Shown here: piece after piece, positions 8,054-18,701 of the stretch
Position numbering within the stretch: the stretch's first letter is position 1
Layout of the letters: the number at the start of each line of letters is the position of its first letter
Assembly (NCBI RefSeq): GCF_000498755.1
Contig: NZ_AXUS01000023.1
Span: 1 to 42,927 of the forward strand
Length of the DNA: 42,927 nt
Direction of reading: 5' to 3'
Origin: Clostridioides mangenotii TR
GTDB lineage: Bacteria; Bacillota; Clostridia; Peptostreptococcales; Peptostreptococcaceae
The notes under the pieces: generated by a model
What the model was told of the DNA's origin: nothing
The model's input: the letters and a program-made list of their open reading frames with translations, nothing else
Databases searched by the model: none
Made by a program: the position numbers and the translations under genes

Positions 8054-9130
8054 CTAAAATTGTGCGTTTAATTTAACTTCTTTTCCGCCTCTATTTACCA
8101 CTATTTCGGATTTTTTACCTTTTGAATAACCGTAAAGTGTTTTGTTTAAATCATTCATTCCAGTTACTTTAGTACCGCCAACCTTAACTATTACATCCGC
8201 TGCTCTAAGCCCTGCTTTATCTGCAGTTGAATCAGCTATTACCTCAGCTACATATACTCCTTCTTTTGCTTCTAAATCCATTCCTGTAGCCTCTTCATAA
8301 TTTGTTAAGTCCATTCCTTTTATTCCTAATGTAACTTTTTCGTACTTGCCATTTTCTATAACTTCTTTAACTATGCTCTTAGCTGTATTTATTGGAATTG
8401 CAAATCCCATACCTTCTCCTTGTGATGCTTTTGCAGTATTTATACCGATTACCTGACCTTTACTGTTAAGAAGTGGTCCCCCACTGTTACCTGAGTTTAT
8501 ACTTGCATCAGTTTGAAGAAGCCCAGTCATTTTAGCCTGCTCAGTTTCTATACTTCTATTTAGTCCACTTATTATACCTTGAGTAACACTTTTTTGGAAT
8601 TCAAGTCCAAGTGGATTACCTATTGCTATCGATATATCCCCGACTTTAACCTTATCACTGTCTGCAAATTCAGCAGGTGAAAGACCTTTTTTCTCTACTT
8701 TTACAATCGCTAAATCCAATTGTGAATCGTACCAAACCACTTTACCCGATGTATCTGAACCATCGTTAAACAGTACGTTTACACTAGTAGCTTTTCCGTC
8801 TGAAACAACATGTGAATTTGTTAGGATATATCCTTTAGAATCTACTATTATCCCTGTACCGACTCCTTTCATTTCAGAAGGGAAGAATCCGCCGCTTCTA
8901 TCTACACTTGTTGTTGTGATACCAACTACTGATGGAGTAGCTTTTTCTGCTACTGCTTGGTATACATTTTCCGATTTCCCAGTGTCATTTACTACGATAT
9001 CTTGAGATTTTGATGTACTATCTGTACTAAAAAGAGTATTCTTTAGAACTAATACCGTTGCTGCAGAACTTAATATAGAACAAATGACAGCAACCAAAAC
9101 GGTTATTTTAATTAATTTGTTTCGAAACAT
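8054..9130 (-). CDS. htrA: HtrA/DegP-like membrane-anchored serine protease
   Basis: This is a surface-facing protease and chaperone that degrades misfolded secreted proteins. The 358-residue protein has an N-terminal membrane anchor (about residues 8-30), a linker, then a trypsin-like domain with His107 (NSHVV), Asp139 (LDLA) and Ser216 in GNSGGPL. A single PDZ domain occupies about 265-355, with the AGLRAADVI segment. The layout of anchor, protease and one PDZ is that of Gram-positive HtrA. The ATG at 9130 follows GGAGAGG. It is a single-gene unit between the pgi and htrA terminators. The sequence does not tell which stress signal controls it. Confidence 0.93.
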   Translation of the reverse strand: MFRNKLIKITVLVAVICSILSSAATVLVLKNTLFSTDSTSKSQDIVVNDTGKSENVYQAVAEKATPSVVGITTTSVDRSGGFFPSEMKGVGTGIIVDSKGYILTNSHVVSDGKATSVNVLFNDGSDTSGKVVWYDSQLDLAIVKVEKKGLSPAEFADSDKVKVGDISIAIGNPLGLEFQKSVTQGIISGLNRSIETEQAKMTGLLQTDASINSGNSGGPLLNSKGQVIGINTAKASQGEGMGFAIPINTAKSIVKEVIENGKYEKVTLGIKGMDLTNYEEATGMDLEAKEGVYVAEVIADSTADKAGLRAADVIVKVGGTKVTGMNDLNKTLYGYSKGKKSEIVVNRGGKEVKLNAQF

Positions 9131-9207
9131 AATTTCCTCTCCAATCTATAATATATTCTTACACCATTTCGCCTTATATTTTATAACATATTAAATAAAT
9201 TTATGTA

Positions 9208-9260
9208 TAAAAAAAGAAATCATCTAGGTGTAAACATATGTCTCACTTAGTATGATTTCA
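9208..9260 (-). terminator. Terminator of pgi
   Basis: GAAATCATACTAAGTG pairs with CACCTAGATGATTTC (9216-9230 with 9245-9259) with few mismatches, followed on the minus strand by seven T. It lies 33 bases after the pgi stop. Confidence 0.85.
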
Positions 9261-9292
9261 TTATATTCTTTAAATCTTAATTTAAACTTAAC

Positions 9293-10633
9293 TTATAATC
9301 TCTTTTCTAATTTTTCTTTGTGCGATTCATATCCCGGTTTGCCCGAAAGTGCAAACATATTGTTTTTATATTCCTCTACTCCAGGCTGATCGAATGGATT
9401 TATTCCAAGCAAATAACCACTTATAGCACATGCCTTTTCAAAAAAATACACTAAATACCCAAAATTATATTCGTCCATATTTGGAATATTTATTATTAAA
9501 TTAGGTACGCCACCATCATTGTGAGCAAGTATTGTACCTTGATAAGATTTAAAATTTACAAAATCCAAATTTTTTCCAGCCAAGAAATTAAGCCCATCCA
9601 GATTTTCTTCATCATAAGGTATCTCTAATTCACGCTTTGTATTTTCAACATTTAAAACAGTTTCAAATATTATTCTTTTACCATCTTGTATATACTGACC
9701 AATTGAGTGTAGATCCGTAGAGTAGTTTACAGAAGCTGGGAATAGACCTTTATGATCTTTACCCTCACTTTCACCGAATAACTGCTTCCACCATTCACTT
9801 ATATAGTGAAGTTGAGGCTCATAGTTAACTAGCAACTCAACATCCTTACCGCTGTTATTTAGTATATTTCTCACTACTGCATATTGATAGCAATCATTTG
9901 ACTTTATATCTGGAGTTTCAAACTTAACTCTAGCATCGTTTGCTCCCTCCATGATCTTATCTATATCAAATCCAGATGCGCATATAGGTAAAAGTCCTAC
10001 AGCAGTCAGCACTGAATATCGTCCTCCTACATCATCAGGTATAACAAAGGTTTCGTATCCTTCATTTTCAGCCATCTTTCTAAGCGCACCTTTTTCTTTG
10101 TCAGTAGTCACATATATTCTATTATTTGCTTCTTCTTTGCCGTATTTATTTTCAACATATTCTCTAAATATCCTAAATGCCAAAGCAGGTTCAGTTGTAG
10201 TTCCTGATTTCGATATAACATTTATTGAAATATCTTTTTGGTCGATCAAATCTAAAATATCATTGATATAAGTGGAACTTAAGTTATTTCCAACAAAATA
10301 AACCTTTGGAGACTTTCTAACGTCTTTATCTAGCTCATTACTAAAAGTATGACCCAACATATTTATAGCTGCTCTAGCCCCTAAATAAGACCCCCCTATA
10401 CCAATTACTAATAATACATCCGAATCTGACTGTATCTTTTTAGAACACTTTTTTATTTTTTCAAATTCAGACTTATCATAATCTCTCGGGAGATCCATCC
10501 ATCCCAAATATTCATTTCCCAATCCGTTTCTATTGTGAAGCATAGAGTGCGCGTCATTCACACTTTTCTGCATAGAATCTATATCATCTTGTGAAAAAAA
10601 TCCAATAGCTTTTTTATAATTAAAATTTATCAT
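9293..10633 (-). CDS. pgi: Glucose-6-phosphate isomerase
   Basis: Pgi interconverts glucose-6-phosphate and fructose-6-phosphate in glycolysis. It carries the family motifs in order: [12 protein letters not shown] near residue 80, [27 protein letters not shown], the catalytic-Glu segment [10 protein letters not shown] and the C-terminal [12 protein letters not shown] with the ring-opening and base residues. At 446 residues it is close to the 450-residue Bacillus enzyme, to which it aligns throughout. I chose ATG 10633 (AAAGG 11 bases upstream; the reading Phe-Asn-Tyr-Lys-Lys-Ala aligns with the Bacillus N-terminus). An in-frame ATG at 10654 would add 7 residues but has no ribosome site and sits only about 11 bases after the predicted transcript start. 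Confidence 0.95.
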   Translation of the reverse strand: MINFNYKKAIGFFSQDDIDSMQKSVNDAHSMLHNRNGLGNEYLGWMDLPRDYDKSEFEKIKKCSKKIQSDSDVLLVIGIGGSYLGARAAINMLGHTFSNELDKDVRKSPKVYFVGNNLSSTYINDILDLIDQKDISINVISKSGTTTEPALAFRIFREYVENKYGKEEANNRIYVTTDKEKGALRKMAENEGYETFVIPDDVGGRYSVLTAVGLLPICASGFDIDKIMEGANDARVKFETPDIKSNDCYQYAVVRNILNNSGKDVELLVNYEPQLHYISEWWKQLFGESEGKDHKGLFPASVNYSTDLHSIGQYIQDGKRIIFETVLNVENTKRELEIPYDEENLDGLNFLAGKNLDFVNFKSYQGTILAHNDGGVPNLIINIPNMDEYNFGYLVYFFEKACAISGYLLGINPFDQPGVEEYKNNMFALSGKPGYESHKEKLEKRL

Positions 10634-10671
10634 ATCTATAAATAAACCTTTCATATTTATACTCTAATGAA

Positions 10672-10680
10672 ATTATATCA
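10672..10680 (-). promoter_or_regulatory. Extended -10 promoter of pgi
   Basis: TGATATAAT on the minus strand is a TG-n-TATAAT extended -10 element; the matching -35 region is weak. Transcription would start near 10665. Confidence 0.5.
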
Positions 10681-10697
10681 CAGGAGTGAGTCATTAA

Positions 10698-12326
10698 CTA
10701 CATCTTTCCAATTCTCTGAGCAATAACTTGTTGTGCAATATTTACAGCGTGATCGGATACTCTTTCTAAATTTCCTACTACATCTAAGTATATAACCCCA
10801 TTTTCAATACTACATAAATTTTCATTTAATCTTTTCATATGATTTGCCTTACATGATTTTTCTAGCATGTTGACATGTTCTTCTATTCTAAGGACTTTAT
10901 AAGCAAGCTCAACATCGTCCTTCTTTATCGACTCAATTGCATAATTGTATCCAGTTATAACTTTGCTGTACATCTCTTCTAGTTCTTTTCTTCCCTCTTC
11001 AGAGAATACTATTTTAGAATCGACAGCTTCTTGAGACAGTTCCGCTATATTATTAGCGTGATCTCCAATTCTTTCTATATCATTAACTGTATTAAATAAA
11101 GTATCTACAGTCTCTCTATCGTCGTCATCTAATGATGCCTTCGAAAGATCCAATAGGTAATTTAATATTTGTTTTTGTAGATCATTTATAAGACCTTCAC
11201 GCCTATAAGATCTATCTATATGTTCTTGAGACAATTCAAGCAATCCTCTCATAGCCGCATTCAAACTTTCTTTCGCCTTTTCACTCATCCTAACAGTTTC
11301 TTTAACTGTATTTCCAAGAGCTATTGTAGGAGTCTCTATCATTCTGCTATCTATATATTTAACAGTTCTTGCTTCATCCTCATCTTCGTCGCCTTCCTTA
11401 TCTGGTACCAACCTCATAGCGAGTTTGATTATAAGACTATTGAATGGCATCAATACTATAACAGATAAAATATTGAACAGTGTATGAGTATTTGCTATTT
11501 GTCTAGCCACATTTCCTGGGTCCCAAGATGTAACTAAAGCCACGACTGGTTTATTAAGCAACAACAAGAATATCGCAGTGCCGAGAATATTAAAAATCAA
11601 GTGCATTACTGCAGCTCGCTTTGCATTCTTATTTGTACCAATACTCGATAACAGTGAAGTTACACAAGTACCTATATTTTGTCCGTACAGTATAGGCAGT
11701 GCAGCTCCAAGTGGTATAATTCCTTCTGAAGCAAGTGCTACCAACATACCCATTGATGCACTTGAACTTTGTACAATCGCTGTAATAGCGAATCCAAGCA
11801 ATAAACCAAGTAGCGGTTTATTGCCGAATGTAACCAATAAATCCGTAAATCCCTTATAATCTCTTAAAGGTTCGACAGCACCTTTCATAAATTCCATACC
11901 TGTAAATAATATACCAAAACCGATTAAAACCTCAGCAAGGTTTTTGACCTTTGCGCTATGTGCAAATAAATATATAATGATACCTATTCCTAAGGCAATG
12001 GGAGCCATACCATCTAGGTTAAAAGATACTAATTGAGCGGTTACAGTTGTCCCAATATTAGCACCCATTATAACGCCGATAGCCTGCTTTAATGTCATAA
12101 TTCCCGCGTTAACAAACCCTACAACCATTACAGTAGTAGCACTTGAACTTTGGATTATCGCAGTAACTCCTGTACCAACTAAAATACCCATAATCAGATT
12201 ACTTGTAAGTAATTCAATTATTTTTTTTAATTTCGTCCCTGCAGATTTTTGAAGCCCATCTCCCATTAAATTCATTCCATAGAGAAATAGCCCCAATCCT
12301 CCCATCAAATTGATTGTAATTTCCAA
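10698..12326 (-). CDS. Na/Pi symporter family protein with PhoU-like domain
   Basis: This is a sodium-dependent phosphate transporter of the NptA/YjbB group, in the cytoplasmic membrane. The N-terminal 300 residues hold two inverted Na/Pi-cotransporter repeats, each with the QSSSA motif (QSSSATT at 59-65 and QSSSASMG near 185), with multiple membrane helices. The C-terminal part (about 340-542) is soluble, helical and PhoU-like, with Glu-Arg-x-x-Asp-His segments (IERIGDHANNIAEL and ERVSDHAVNIAQ) that in PhoU bind metals. It starts at TTG 12326, seven bases after GGGGAGG. Two pairs of TTAACA-like PhoP boxes lie upstream, which fits phosphate control. Direction of transport (uptake or export) cannot be told from sequence. 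Confidence 0.9.
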   Translation of the reverse strand: MEITINLMGGLGLFLYGMNLMGDGLQKSAGTKLKKIIELLTSNLIMGILVGTGVTAIIQSSSATTVMVVGFVNAGIMTLKQAIGVIMGANIGTTVTAQLVSFNLDGMAPIALGIGIIIYLFAHSAKVKNLAEVLIGFGILFTGMEFMKGAVEPLRDYKGFTDLLVTFGNKPLLGLLLGFAITAIVQSSSASMGMLVALASEGIIPLGAALPILYGQNIGTCVTSLLSSIGTNKNAKRAAVMHLIFNILGTAIFLLLLNKPVVALVTSWDPGNVARQIANTHTLFNILSVIVLMPFNSLIIKLAMRLVPDKEGDEDEDEARTVKYIDSRMIETPTIALGNTVKETVRMSEKAKESLNAAMRGLLELSQEHIDRSYRREGLINDLQKQILNYLLDLSKASLDDDDRETVDTLFNTVNDIERIGDHANNIAELSQEAVDSKIVFSEEGRKELEEMYSKVITGYNYAIESIKKDDVELAYKVLRIEEHVNMLEKSCKANHMKRLNENLCSIENGVIYLDVVGNLERVSDHAVNIAQQVIAQRIGKM

Positions 12327-12374
12327 TGTATTTCCTCCCCTTAAGAGTTTTCAGAACCTTTTTACACCTCTTGT

Positions 12375-12446
12375 ATTTTACCAAATTTCGAGTTTTGTAG
12401 TGTTAAATGTATGTTAAAAATTATAATTGCATTAAATTTTTGTTAA
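12375..12446 (-). promoter_or_regulatory. Candidate PhoP boxes and -10 of the Na/Pi symporter gene
   Basis: On the minus strand TTAACA-type half-sites occur at 12441-12446 and 12430-12435 (TTAACA, TTAATG) and again at 12412-12417 and 12401-12406 (both TTAACA). Each pair is exactly 11 bases apart, the spacing of PhoP/PhoB direct repeats. TAAAAT at 12375-12380 may be the -10, 20 bases downstream of the last box. Confidence 0.5.
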
Positions 12447-12479
12447 AACTTGGCTAAACTTTTTATATCTGTAAACCTT

Positions 12480-12765
12480 TTTCCTAACGTCCCGAATCCG
12501 TAGCGATTTATATGTATTTAATATTTAATTTATAAATTATTTTTTATACTTAAGTCTTTCTGATTGTTTTTCTATATTAATTCTTTTACTAGTTAATTTT
12601 ATTTTAATATTTGCTTTTATTTCTATAGCTAATTTCACTTTTGATTTTATTTTTGTTTTTATATCTAATTTCGGTTTTGTTTTTATATGCTTTTGTTTTG
12701 TTTATGGTATTGATGTATGACTAGACATCTCAATTTATTATGTTTTTTATTAAATCCAAAATTAA
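12480..12765. other. Low-complexity gene-free tract
   Basis: The plus strand is strongly T-rich with loose repeats of TTTTTATATCTAATTT and TTTTGTTTTTATA (about 12545-12705). A minus-strand frame here would read alternating Ile and Lys but has no start codon or ribosome site. I see no gene or RNA. Confidence 0.5.
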
Positions 12766-12811
12766 TTAAAAAGGATATCTTAAGTGAGTATTAATCACTT
12801 TAAGATATCCC
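12766..12811 (-). terminator. Terminator of the two-gene hypothetical operon
   Basis: GGATATCTTAAAGTGA/TCACTTAAGATATCC form a 15-bp stem with one bulge, followed on the minus strand by TTTTTAATTAATTTT. It sits just after the stop at 12832. Confidence 0.8.
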
Positions 12812-12831
12812 CTTCTTCTCATTACATTGTA

Positions 12832-13149
12832 TTATTGTTTTGAATAAATTAATTCTATATTTTCTTTGTTTAGATTCGTTATCAAAACTTCTTCAATTAT
12901 AAATTTCTTTAATTTATCTTCGAAGTCATTTTGGCTAATGTATTCGCTGTATTTTTCTACTATAGCTAAAGCTTGAGTTTCTCTTCCTAGCCTCTCAACT
13001 AAAGAGTCTTCTACTTCCATAATGACAACTTTAACATCACACACAAAGCTATCTTTATCTCCAATATTTATTTCGTCGTCAAATTTATAGATAGAAAATT
13101 CTACTTGGTTTTTGTATGGAGTTATGTTTTCTATGCCAATTAGATCCAT
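12832..13149 (-). CDS. Hypothetical protein (105 aa)
   Basis: I do not recognise this family. The product is acidic and soluble, with no signal peptide or membrane segment. The first half looks like beta strands (an alternating pattern around KNQVEFSIYKF and VCDVKVVIMEVE), the second half like helices. It starts with ATG 2 bases after the stop of the upstream gene at 13152 (TAA-AT-ATG), so the two are almost certainly cotranscribed and translationally coupled. A strong terminator follows. Its neighbour is equally unknown; function cannot be assigned. Confidence 0.75.
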   Translation of the reverse strand: MDLIGIENITPYKNQVEFSIYKFDDEINIGDKDSFVCDVKVVIMEVEDSLVERLGRETQALAIVEKYSEYISQNDFEDKLKKFIIEEVLITNLNKENIELIYSKQ

Positions 13150-13151
13150 AT

Positions 13152-13517
13152 TTAACTCCCTTGTGTTATAAGACCTTTTATGATCTTCATATTGTTGAAT
13201 ACTTTTTCGATAAAGTTTTCTGCTTCTTCATTGTCTAATAGCTCTATTTCTAAAGAATCATCATTTAAAATGTCTTTTTCTTCACAATATTTCTTTGCCA
13301 TTTCAATTAACTGTTCTCTTTTGTCTTTTGATAAATTGTACTCTTTATAATCTACAATTATATACTGTCTTGTATCTAGGTGCCCACTATTATTGTACCC
13401 TATTTCTATGTGGTATATAAGTGCATGCACTTCATCTCCTACACAGATAGGTACAGCTGGATTAGATTTTATAAAGTTAGTTGACACTGTAATTTCTTTG
13501 CCTAGACTAAGATTCAT
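13152..13517 (-). CDS. Hypothetical protein (121 aa)
   Basis: I do not recognise this family. The product is a soluble, acidic protein. Its N-terminal half is likely beta-rich (including a Gly-Asp-Glu-Val-His-Ala-Leu-Ile-Tyr-His segment and a Tyr-Ile-Ile-Val-Asp-Tyr strand), followed by Lys/Glu-rich helices. The ribosome site AAAGAGGT lies upstream of ATG 13517. It is the first gene of a two-gene operon with the 105-aa protein and lies 100 bases after the SEC-C gene in the same direction. Nothing visible suggests an enzyme: no P-loop, Cys pairs or His clusters. Confidence 0.75.
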   Translation of the reverse strand: MNLSLGKEITVSTNFIKSNPAVPICVGDEVHALIYHIEIGYNNSGHLDTRQYIIVDYKEYNLSKDKREQLIEMAKKYCEEKDILNDDSLEIELLDNEEAENFIEKVFNNMKIIKGLITQGS

Positions 13518-13618
13518 TCTTTAATACCTCTTTCTAAAACATTGTATCATCATCGATAGTTTTATATCTTTCATAATTTTATATATTTATATATATTTTT
13601 AAACTTTATTGTTCTTTA

Positions 13619-14707
13619 TTATGCGTTTTTAATTTCTTTGTATCTCTTACCTAATGTACTAGCGCTTGTATCATACTTTTTAGCTACTTCAGCTTGAGTC
13701 GCAATTTCACCATTTTCTTTCTTGATGTGGTATTCAACTGCTGCTGCCCAGCTGTTTTCTGATCCCTTTATTTTATCCATATTATTATTTTTGTATTCAG
13801 TCCAGAAATTTACGCATTTAGCAGAAATTTCGTCGTCCGAAATTCGTTTTATAAGCTCAGTAACTTTACAATCTACTTGAGATGGCTCTTTTATTTCTGA
13901 AGCATCGTCATTTTTAGTTACAGCAACTTCATCAACTAAAGCTTTATCTCTCTCTGCTTTTAAAAAATCAGCAACTCTCTTATCGAGTAACTGTTGAATG
14001 TATTTGTAAAGTATATGTGTGTGATAAATCAAGAAAGTTTTCTTATCTTTGTATACACTCTCATATTGATTATGTAATTTGTTAATATCATTAACGATAA
14101 GATCCTTAACTTCATCAGATATACTTAATGTTATATCTATAAGTAGACTTGTATCTCCAACATGTATAGGTCTAGCGATAATTGCGCTTCCTACCTTAAA
14201 TTCCTTTAATAAATTAACATCAGCTGTAGTTACTTCATCACCTGTCAGACAATCTTTCAATTTAACCTTTCCAGATGACATGTCCATTATTTCGTAAACG
14301 CTTAAATACGATTCAAATAAGCTCTTTAATATGTCTATATCTACTTGTGTCAATGTGTTTTTATTTTCTTCAAAGAAATCTACTGTAATCACTTTATTTA
14401 CATTATTCAATTCCATTATGTGATCTTGAATAAAGTAAGTATTGAAAAACACCTCAAATTTCGAGTTGATTTCTTCATCATCCATAATAAAGAACGCTTC
14501 TTTTGCCTTCTCAAATTCATCTTTAAACTTTTCCTGCTTTGAATAATTGTAAAGTCTTGTATATAAATCAGTATATTCTTTTTGTGAAAGCCCAACTTTT
14601 CTCGCAGCTCTCTCTGATATTAGGTCTTTATTCATACAACATTTTTTATATTTTTTGCCGCTGCCACATGGACATAGCTCATTTCTTCCCAACAATGTGA
14701 CTTTCAC
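13619..14707 (-). CDS. SEC-C metal-binding protein with C-terminal HTH-like segment
   Basis: The N-terminus is a SEC-C zinc motif, Cys-Pro-Cys-Gly-Ser-Gly-Lys-Lys-Tyr-Lys-Lys-Cys-Cys (residues 12-24), of the type found at the end of SecA and in many accessory proteins. The middle (about 30-270) is mostly helical and not recognised. The last 30 residues, TQAEVAKKYDTSASTLGKRYKEI, look like a helix-turn-helix resembling the TFIIB/cyclin-type repeat, which suggests nucleic-acid binding (inference). The listed start is GTG 14707, but it overlaps the ribosome site GGGGGAG; TTG at 14695 (spacing 11) would give a usual SEC-C N-terminus and may be the true start. A TGG-TATAAT promoter lies at 14741-14749. 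Target unknown. Confidence 0.8.
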   Translation of the reverse strand: MKVTLLGRNELCPCGSGKKYKKCCMNKDLISERAARKVGLSQKEYTDLYTRLYNYSKQEKFKDEFEKAKEAFFIMDDEEINSKFEVFFNTYFIQDHIMELNNVNKVITVDFFEENKNTLTQVDIDILKSLFESYLSVYEIMDMSSGKVKLKDCLTGDEVTTADVNLLKEFKVGSAIIARPIHVGDTSLLIDITLSISDEVKDLIVNDINKLHNQYESVYKDKKTFLIYHTHILYKYIQQLLDKRVADFLKAERDKALVDEVAVTKNDDASEIKEPSQVDCKVTELIKRISDDEISAKCVNFWTEYKNNNMDKIKGSENSWAAAVEYHIKKENGEIATQAEVAKKYDTSASTLGKRYKEIKNA

Positions 14708-14740
14708 TCCCCCATCAATAAATTAAAAGTACAATTCGTA

Positions 14741-14749
14741 ATTATACCA
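14741..14749 (-). promoter_or_regulatory. Extended -10 promoter of the SEC-C gene
   Basis: The minus strand reads TGGTATAAT about 35 bases before the start codon; a TTAACA lies 19 bases upstream as a poor -35. Confidence 0.5.
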
Positions 14750-14890
14750 CATATTTTCATGGATATGTTAAATTTCAACGTTTTTCTAAGTTTTTTTAGC
14801 AAAGTGTCAGTTTTTTGTCTTTTGACACATTATCCACAATTACCACTTACGATTTTACCATATTTAGATATTTTTTAAAACCTGTATTTA

Positions 14891-14932
14891 TTAAATTAAA
14901 AAGCCTATAACTTGCTAGGCTTTTTAATTTAA
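14891..14932. terminator. Bidirectional terminator-like hairpin without an obvious gene
   Basis: A perfect 17-bp stem (TTAAATTAAAAAGCCTA with its complement, loop of 8) has poly-A/poly-T arms, so it can stop transcription in both directions. No gene ends here: the SEC-C gene starts to its left and the collagen-like gene starts to its right. The rest of the 14708-15230 gap shows only a GTGTCA/TGACAC hairpin (14803-14829) and AT-rich DNA. Confidence 0.6.
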
Positions 14933-15149
14933 TAACTTACACACCTAATTAACTTCTTTCTTTGTATTAAATTTATCCTCTTGTATAGCTCCTATGTCTA
15001 GTGATTTTTAATGTATATCTTATTTTGTTATAATTATATATTATATTGATGTATCAACAATAATCACATTTTTATATTTAGTTCTTTAAAACGGAATCTA
15101 TATCAAGTGCCTTCTATAAACTTAGTTGCAGAGACTTTTTTACGTGATA

Positions 15150-16910
<1,761 letters not shown>

Positions 16911-16965
16911 CTGAGCTACAAAGACTAATTAATTCTAAAATCATGGATGGTTTTTTAAGAAATTA

Positions 16966-16996
16966 AAAAGGGTAGCAATTAAGCTACCCTTTTACA
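16966..16996. terminator. Terminator of the collagen-like gene
   Basis: AAAAGGGTAGC/GCTACCCTTTT form a perfect 11-bp stem with a 6-base loop about 55 bases after the stop. The arms also allow termination of the convergent pilin operon. Confidence 0.85.
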
Positions 16997-17090
16997 TATC
17001 ATAGAAAATGACTTTACAACTACAGCTAGACGCTTTCTCTTTTTCAACATGTAAAACACTCTATAATCCTTAACCTTACCATAAAAATTT

Positions 17091-17477
17091 CTATTTAGGA
17101 TAGAACTGTTCTGTATCGACAAATACTGCAATATCATCTCCATTATCAAGCACTTTTATTGTAAAGCTACCAACCTTGCTCTGTGGAACTGGGACTGTGT
17201 TTAAATATCCTTTTTCTTTTAGAGTCTCCACGCTTATATTTTCAGCAATGCTCTTATCATCACTTATTGCAATACTTGTTGCGGTTGCAATATTAGCTGC
17301 ATTTGTATAGTCTGCATTTAACTTTGCGTTGTCCTGAACCTTCCCGTATTTCACAAGTGCGATACTCGTAAGAATCCCTAGTATCGTAATAACAATTACC
17401 ATCTCAACAAGTGTAAATCCTTTTTTCTTTCTATCTTTTATTCTAAGTAGCTTCTTATTTTTTATTTTTATCTCCAA
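17091..17477 (-). CDS. Type IV prepilin-like protein
   Basis: This is a pilin or pseudopilin subunit. After a 19-residue, Lys-rich leader comes the prepilin cleavage motif Lys-Lys-Gly/Phe-Thr-Leu-Val-Glu (G20, F21, E25), then a 20-residue hydrophobic helix with the usual Ile-Leu-Gly-Ile-Leu pattern, and a small globular C-terminal part of about 80 residues. Glu at +5 of the mature form is kept. The start is TTG 17477, six bases after AAAGGTGAG. It is the last gene of the DUF881-pilB-pilC-pilin cluster, 102 bases after pilC. No prepilin peptidase gene lies in the window, so it must be supplied from elsewhere. Confidence 0.9.
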   Translation of the reverse strand: MEIKIKNKKLLRIKDRKKKGFTLVEMVIVITILGILTSIALVKYGKVQDNAKLNADYTNAANIATATSIAISDDKSIAENISVETLKEKGYLNTVPVPQSKVGSFTIKVLDNGDDIAVFVDTEQFYPK

Positions 17478-17579
17478 TACACGCTCACCTTTCCCAAATA
17501 ATTCTTATACTGTTACTGTAATTTTCACACTATAATTTTTTATTTTATATAGATTCTATGCGTAACTTTATTTCACTAA

Positions 17580-18701
17580 CTATACTGAAGATATTATTTC
17601 AAACATAGGTGTTACCATTGCTATTATTGAAGAACCTATAATCGCTCCTAAAATTATAATAATTACCGGTTCTAAAAGCTTTATCATTTGCTCTATCTTT
17701 ATATTAAGTTCATTTTCATAAAATTTGTTAGCTGCTTCTAAACTCTCTTCAAGTTTTCCGCTCTCCTCACCTGCCTTTACCATAGATATAAAAAGTTCTG
17801 GAAAGAACTTAACCTGCTCAAGTGCAATTCCTATTGAATTTCCCTTTTTTATGTAATTATTAGCACTTGATATATCTTTATATACATATTTGTTATCAAC
17901 AACATGGGCAGAAATATCTATCGCATCAATTATCTGAACTCCACTGCTTATAAGTATCTTCAATGAGCTTGAAAATCTCGTTGTTATTATCAATTCGTTC
18001 AACATCTTAGTAACAGGTAATTTTAGTTTTACTTTATCGATATAATTCTTAAACCACTTGTTATAGACAAATAAGTAGTACAATAAGGTCAATACTGCTA
18101 TAAATATTAAAGACAATATTGTAAGGTTACTTCTTAAAAAGTTTGATGTAAATATCAGTATCTTTGACAAAAGAGGTGGCTCTATCGCATTACTTGAAAA
18201 AATGATTTGAAAATTTGGGATGATAAATAATAAGATAAATACCATAGATGTAAATGATAAAATAATTAAGATTATTGGATATATCATTATTGTAATTATC
18301 TTAGACCTAAGCTTGTACTCTTTATCGAAGTAACTTGATAAAGATTCCATCACTCGATCTAAGCAACCACTCACCTCTCCTGCAGAGACTGTATTTATAA
18401 AAAAATTTGAAAATGATTGTGTACTTTGAAATGCTTGTGTTAAAGTCTTTCCACGCTGGATTTGATCCGAAATATGTGCAAGTGCATCCTTTGCAGTTTT
18501 ACTAGAATGTTCCTTAACCATATTAAGGAGTTTGATTATCTCACATCCTGATTCCAGTAAAATAGCTATTTCTTTACACATAACTCTAAGTTCTTTGTAT
18601 TTTATATACTTTGAATTTGAAAATTTATTATTTTTATAATTTTTATTTATCGTTAATATGTATTTATTTAAATTTGGAATATAATCATACAATTTCTTCA
18701 A
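17580..18701 (-). CDS. pilC: Type IV pilus assembly platform protein PilC
   Basis: PilC/GspF is the inner-membrane platform that couples the PilB motor to pilin assembly. The 373-residue protein has two copies of the T2SSF domain (about residues 40-160 and 240-365), each with the Gly-Glu-x-Ser-Gly motif (AGEVSGCLD and AGEESGKLE), and three membrane segments (about 135-160, 185-215, 340-365). The start is TTG 18701 with GAGGAG ten bases upstream, inside the end of pilB; the two genes overlap by 17 bases, so translation is coupled. It is slightly shorter than typical PilC (about 400) but complete. Confidence 0.9.
   Translation of the reverse strand: MKKLYDYIPNLNKYILTINKNYKNNKFSNSKYIKYKELRVMCKEIAILLESGCEIIKLLNMVKEHSSKTAKDALAHISDQIQRGKTLTQAFQSTQSFSNFFINTVSAGEVSGCLDRVMESLSSYFDKEYKLRSKIITIMIYPIILIILSFTSMVFILLFIIPNFQIIFSSNAIEPPLLSKILIFTSNFLRSNLTILSLIFIAVLTLLYYLFVYNKWFKNYIDKVKLKLPVTKMLNELIITTRFSSSLKILISSGVQIIDAIDISAHVVDNKYVYKDISSANNYIKKGNSIGIALEQVKFFPELFISMVKAGEESGKLEESLEAANKFYENELNIKIEQMIKLLEPVIIIILGAIIGSSIIAMVTPMFEIISSV

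Noticed and set aside
12545-12720. Minus-strand frame with alternating Ile/Lys residues, perhaps a small beta-rich protein
   Set aside because: There is no ATG, GTG or TTG start with a ribosome site before the repeats, other frames give similar Lys-rich text, and the tract is simply purine-rich low complexity.
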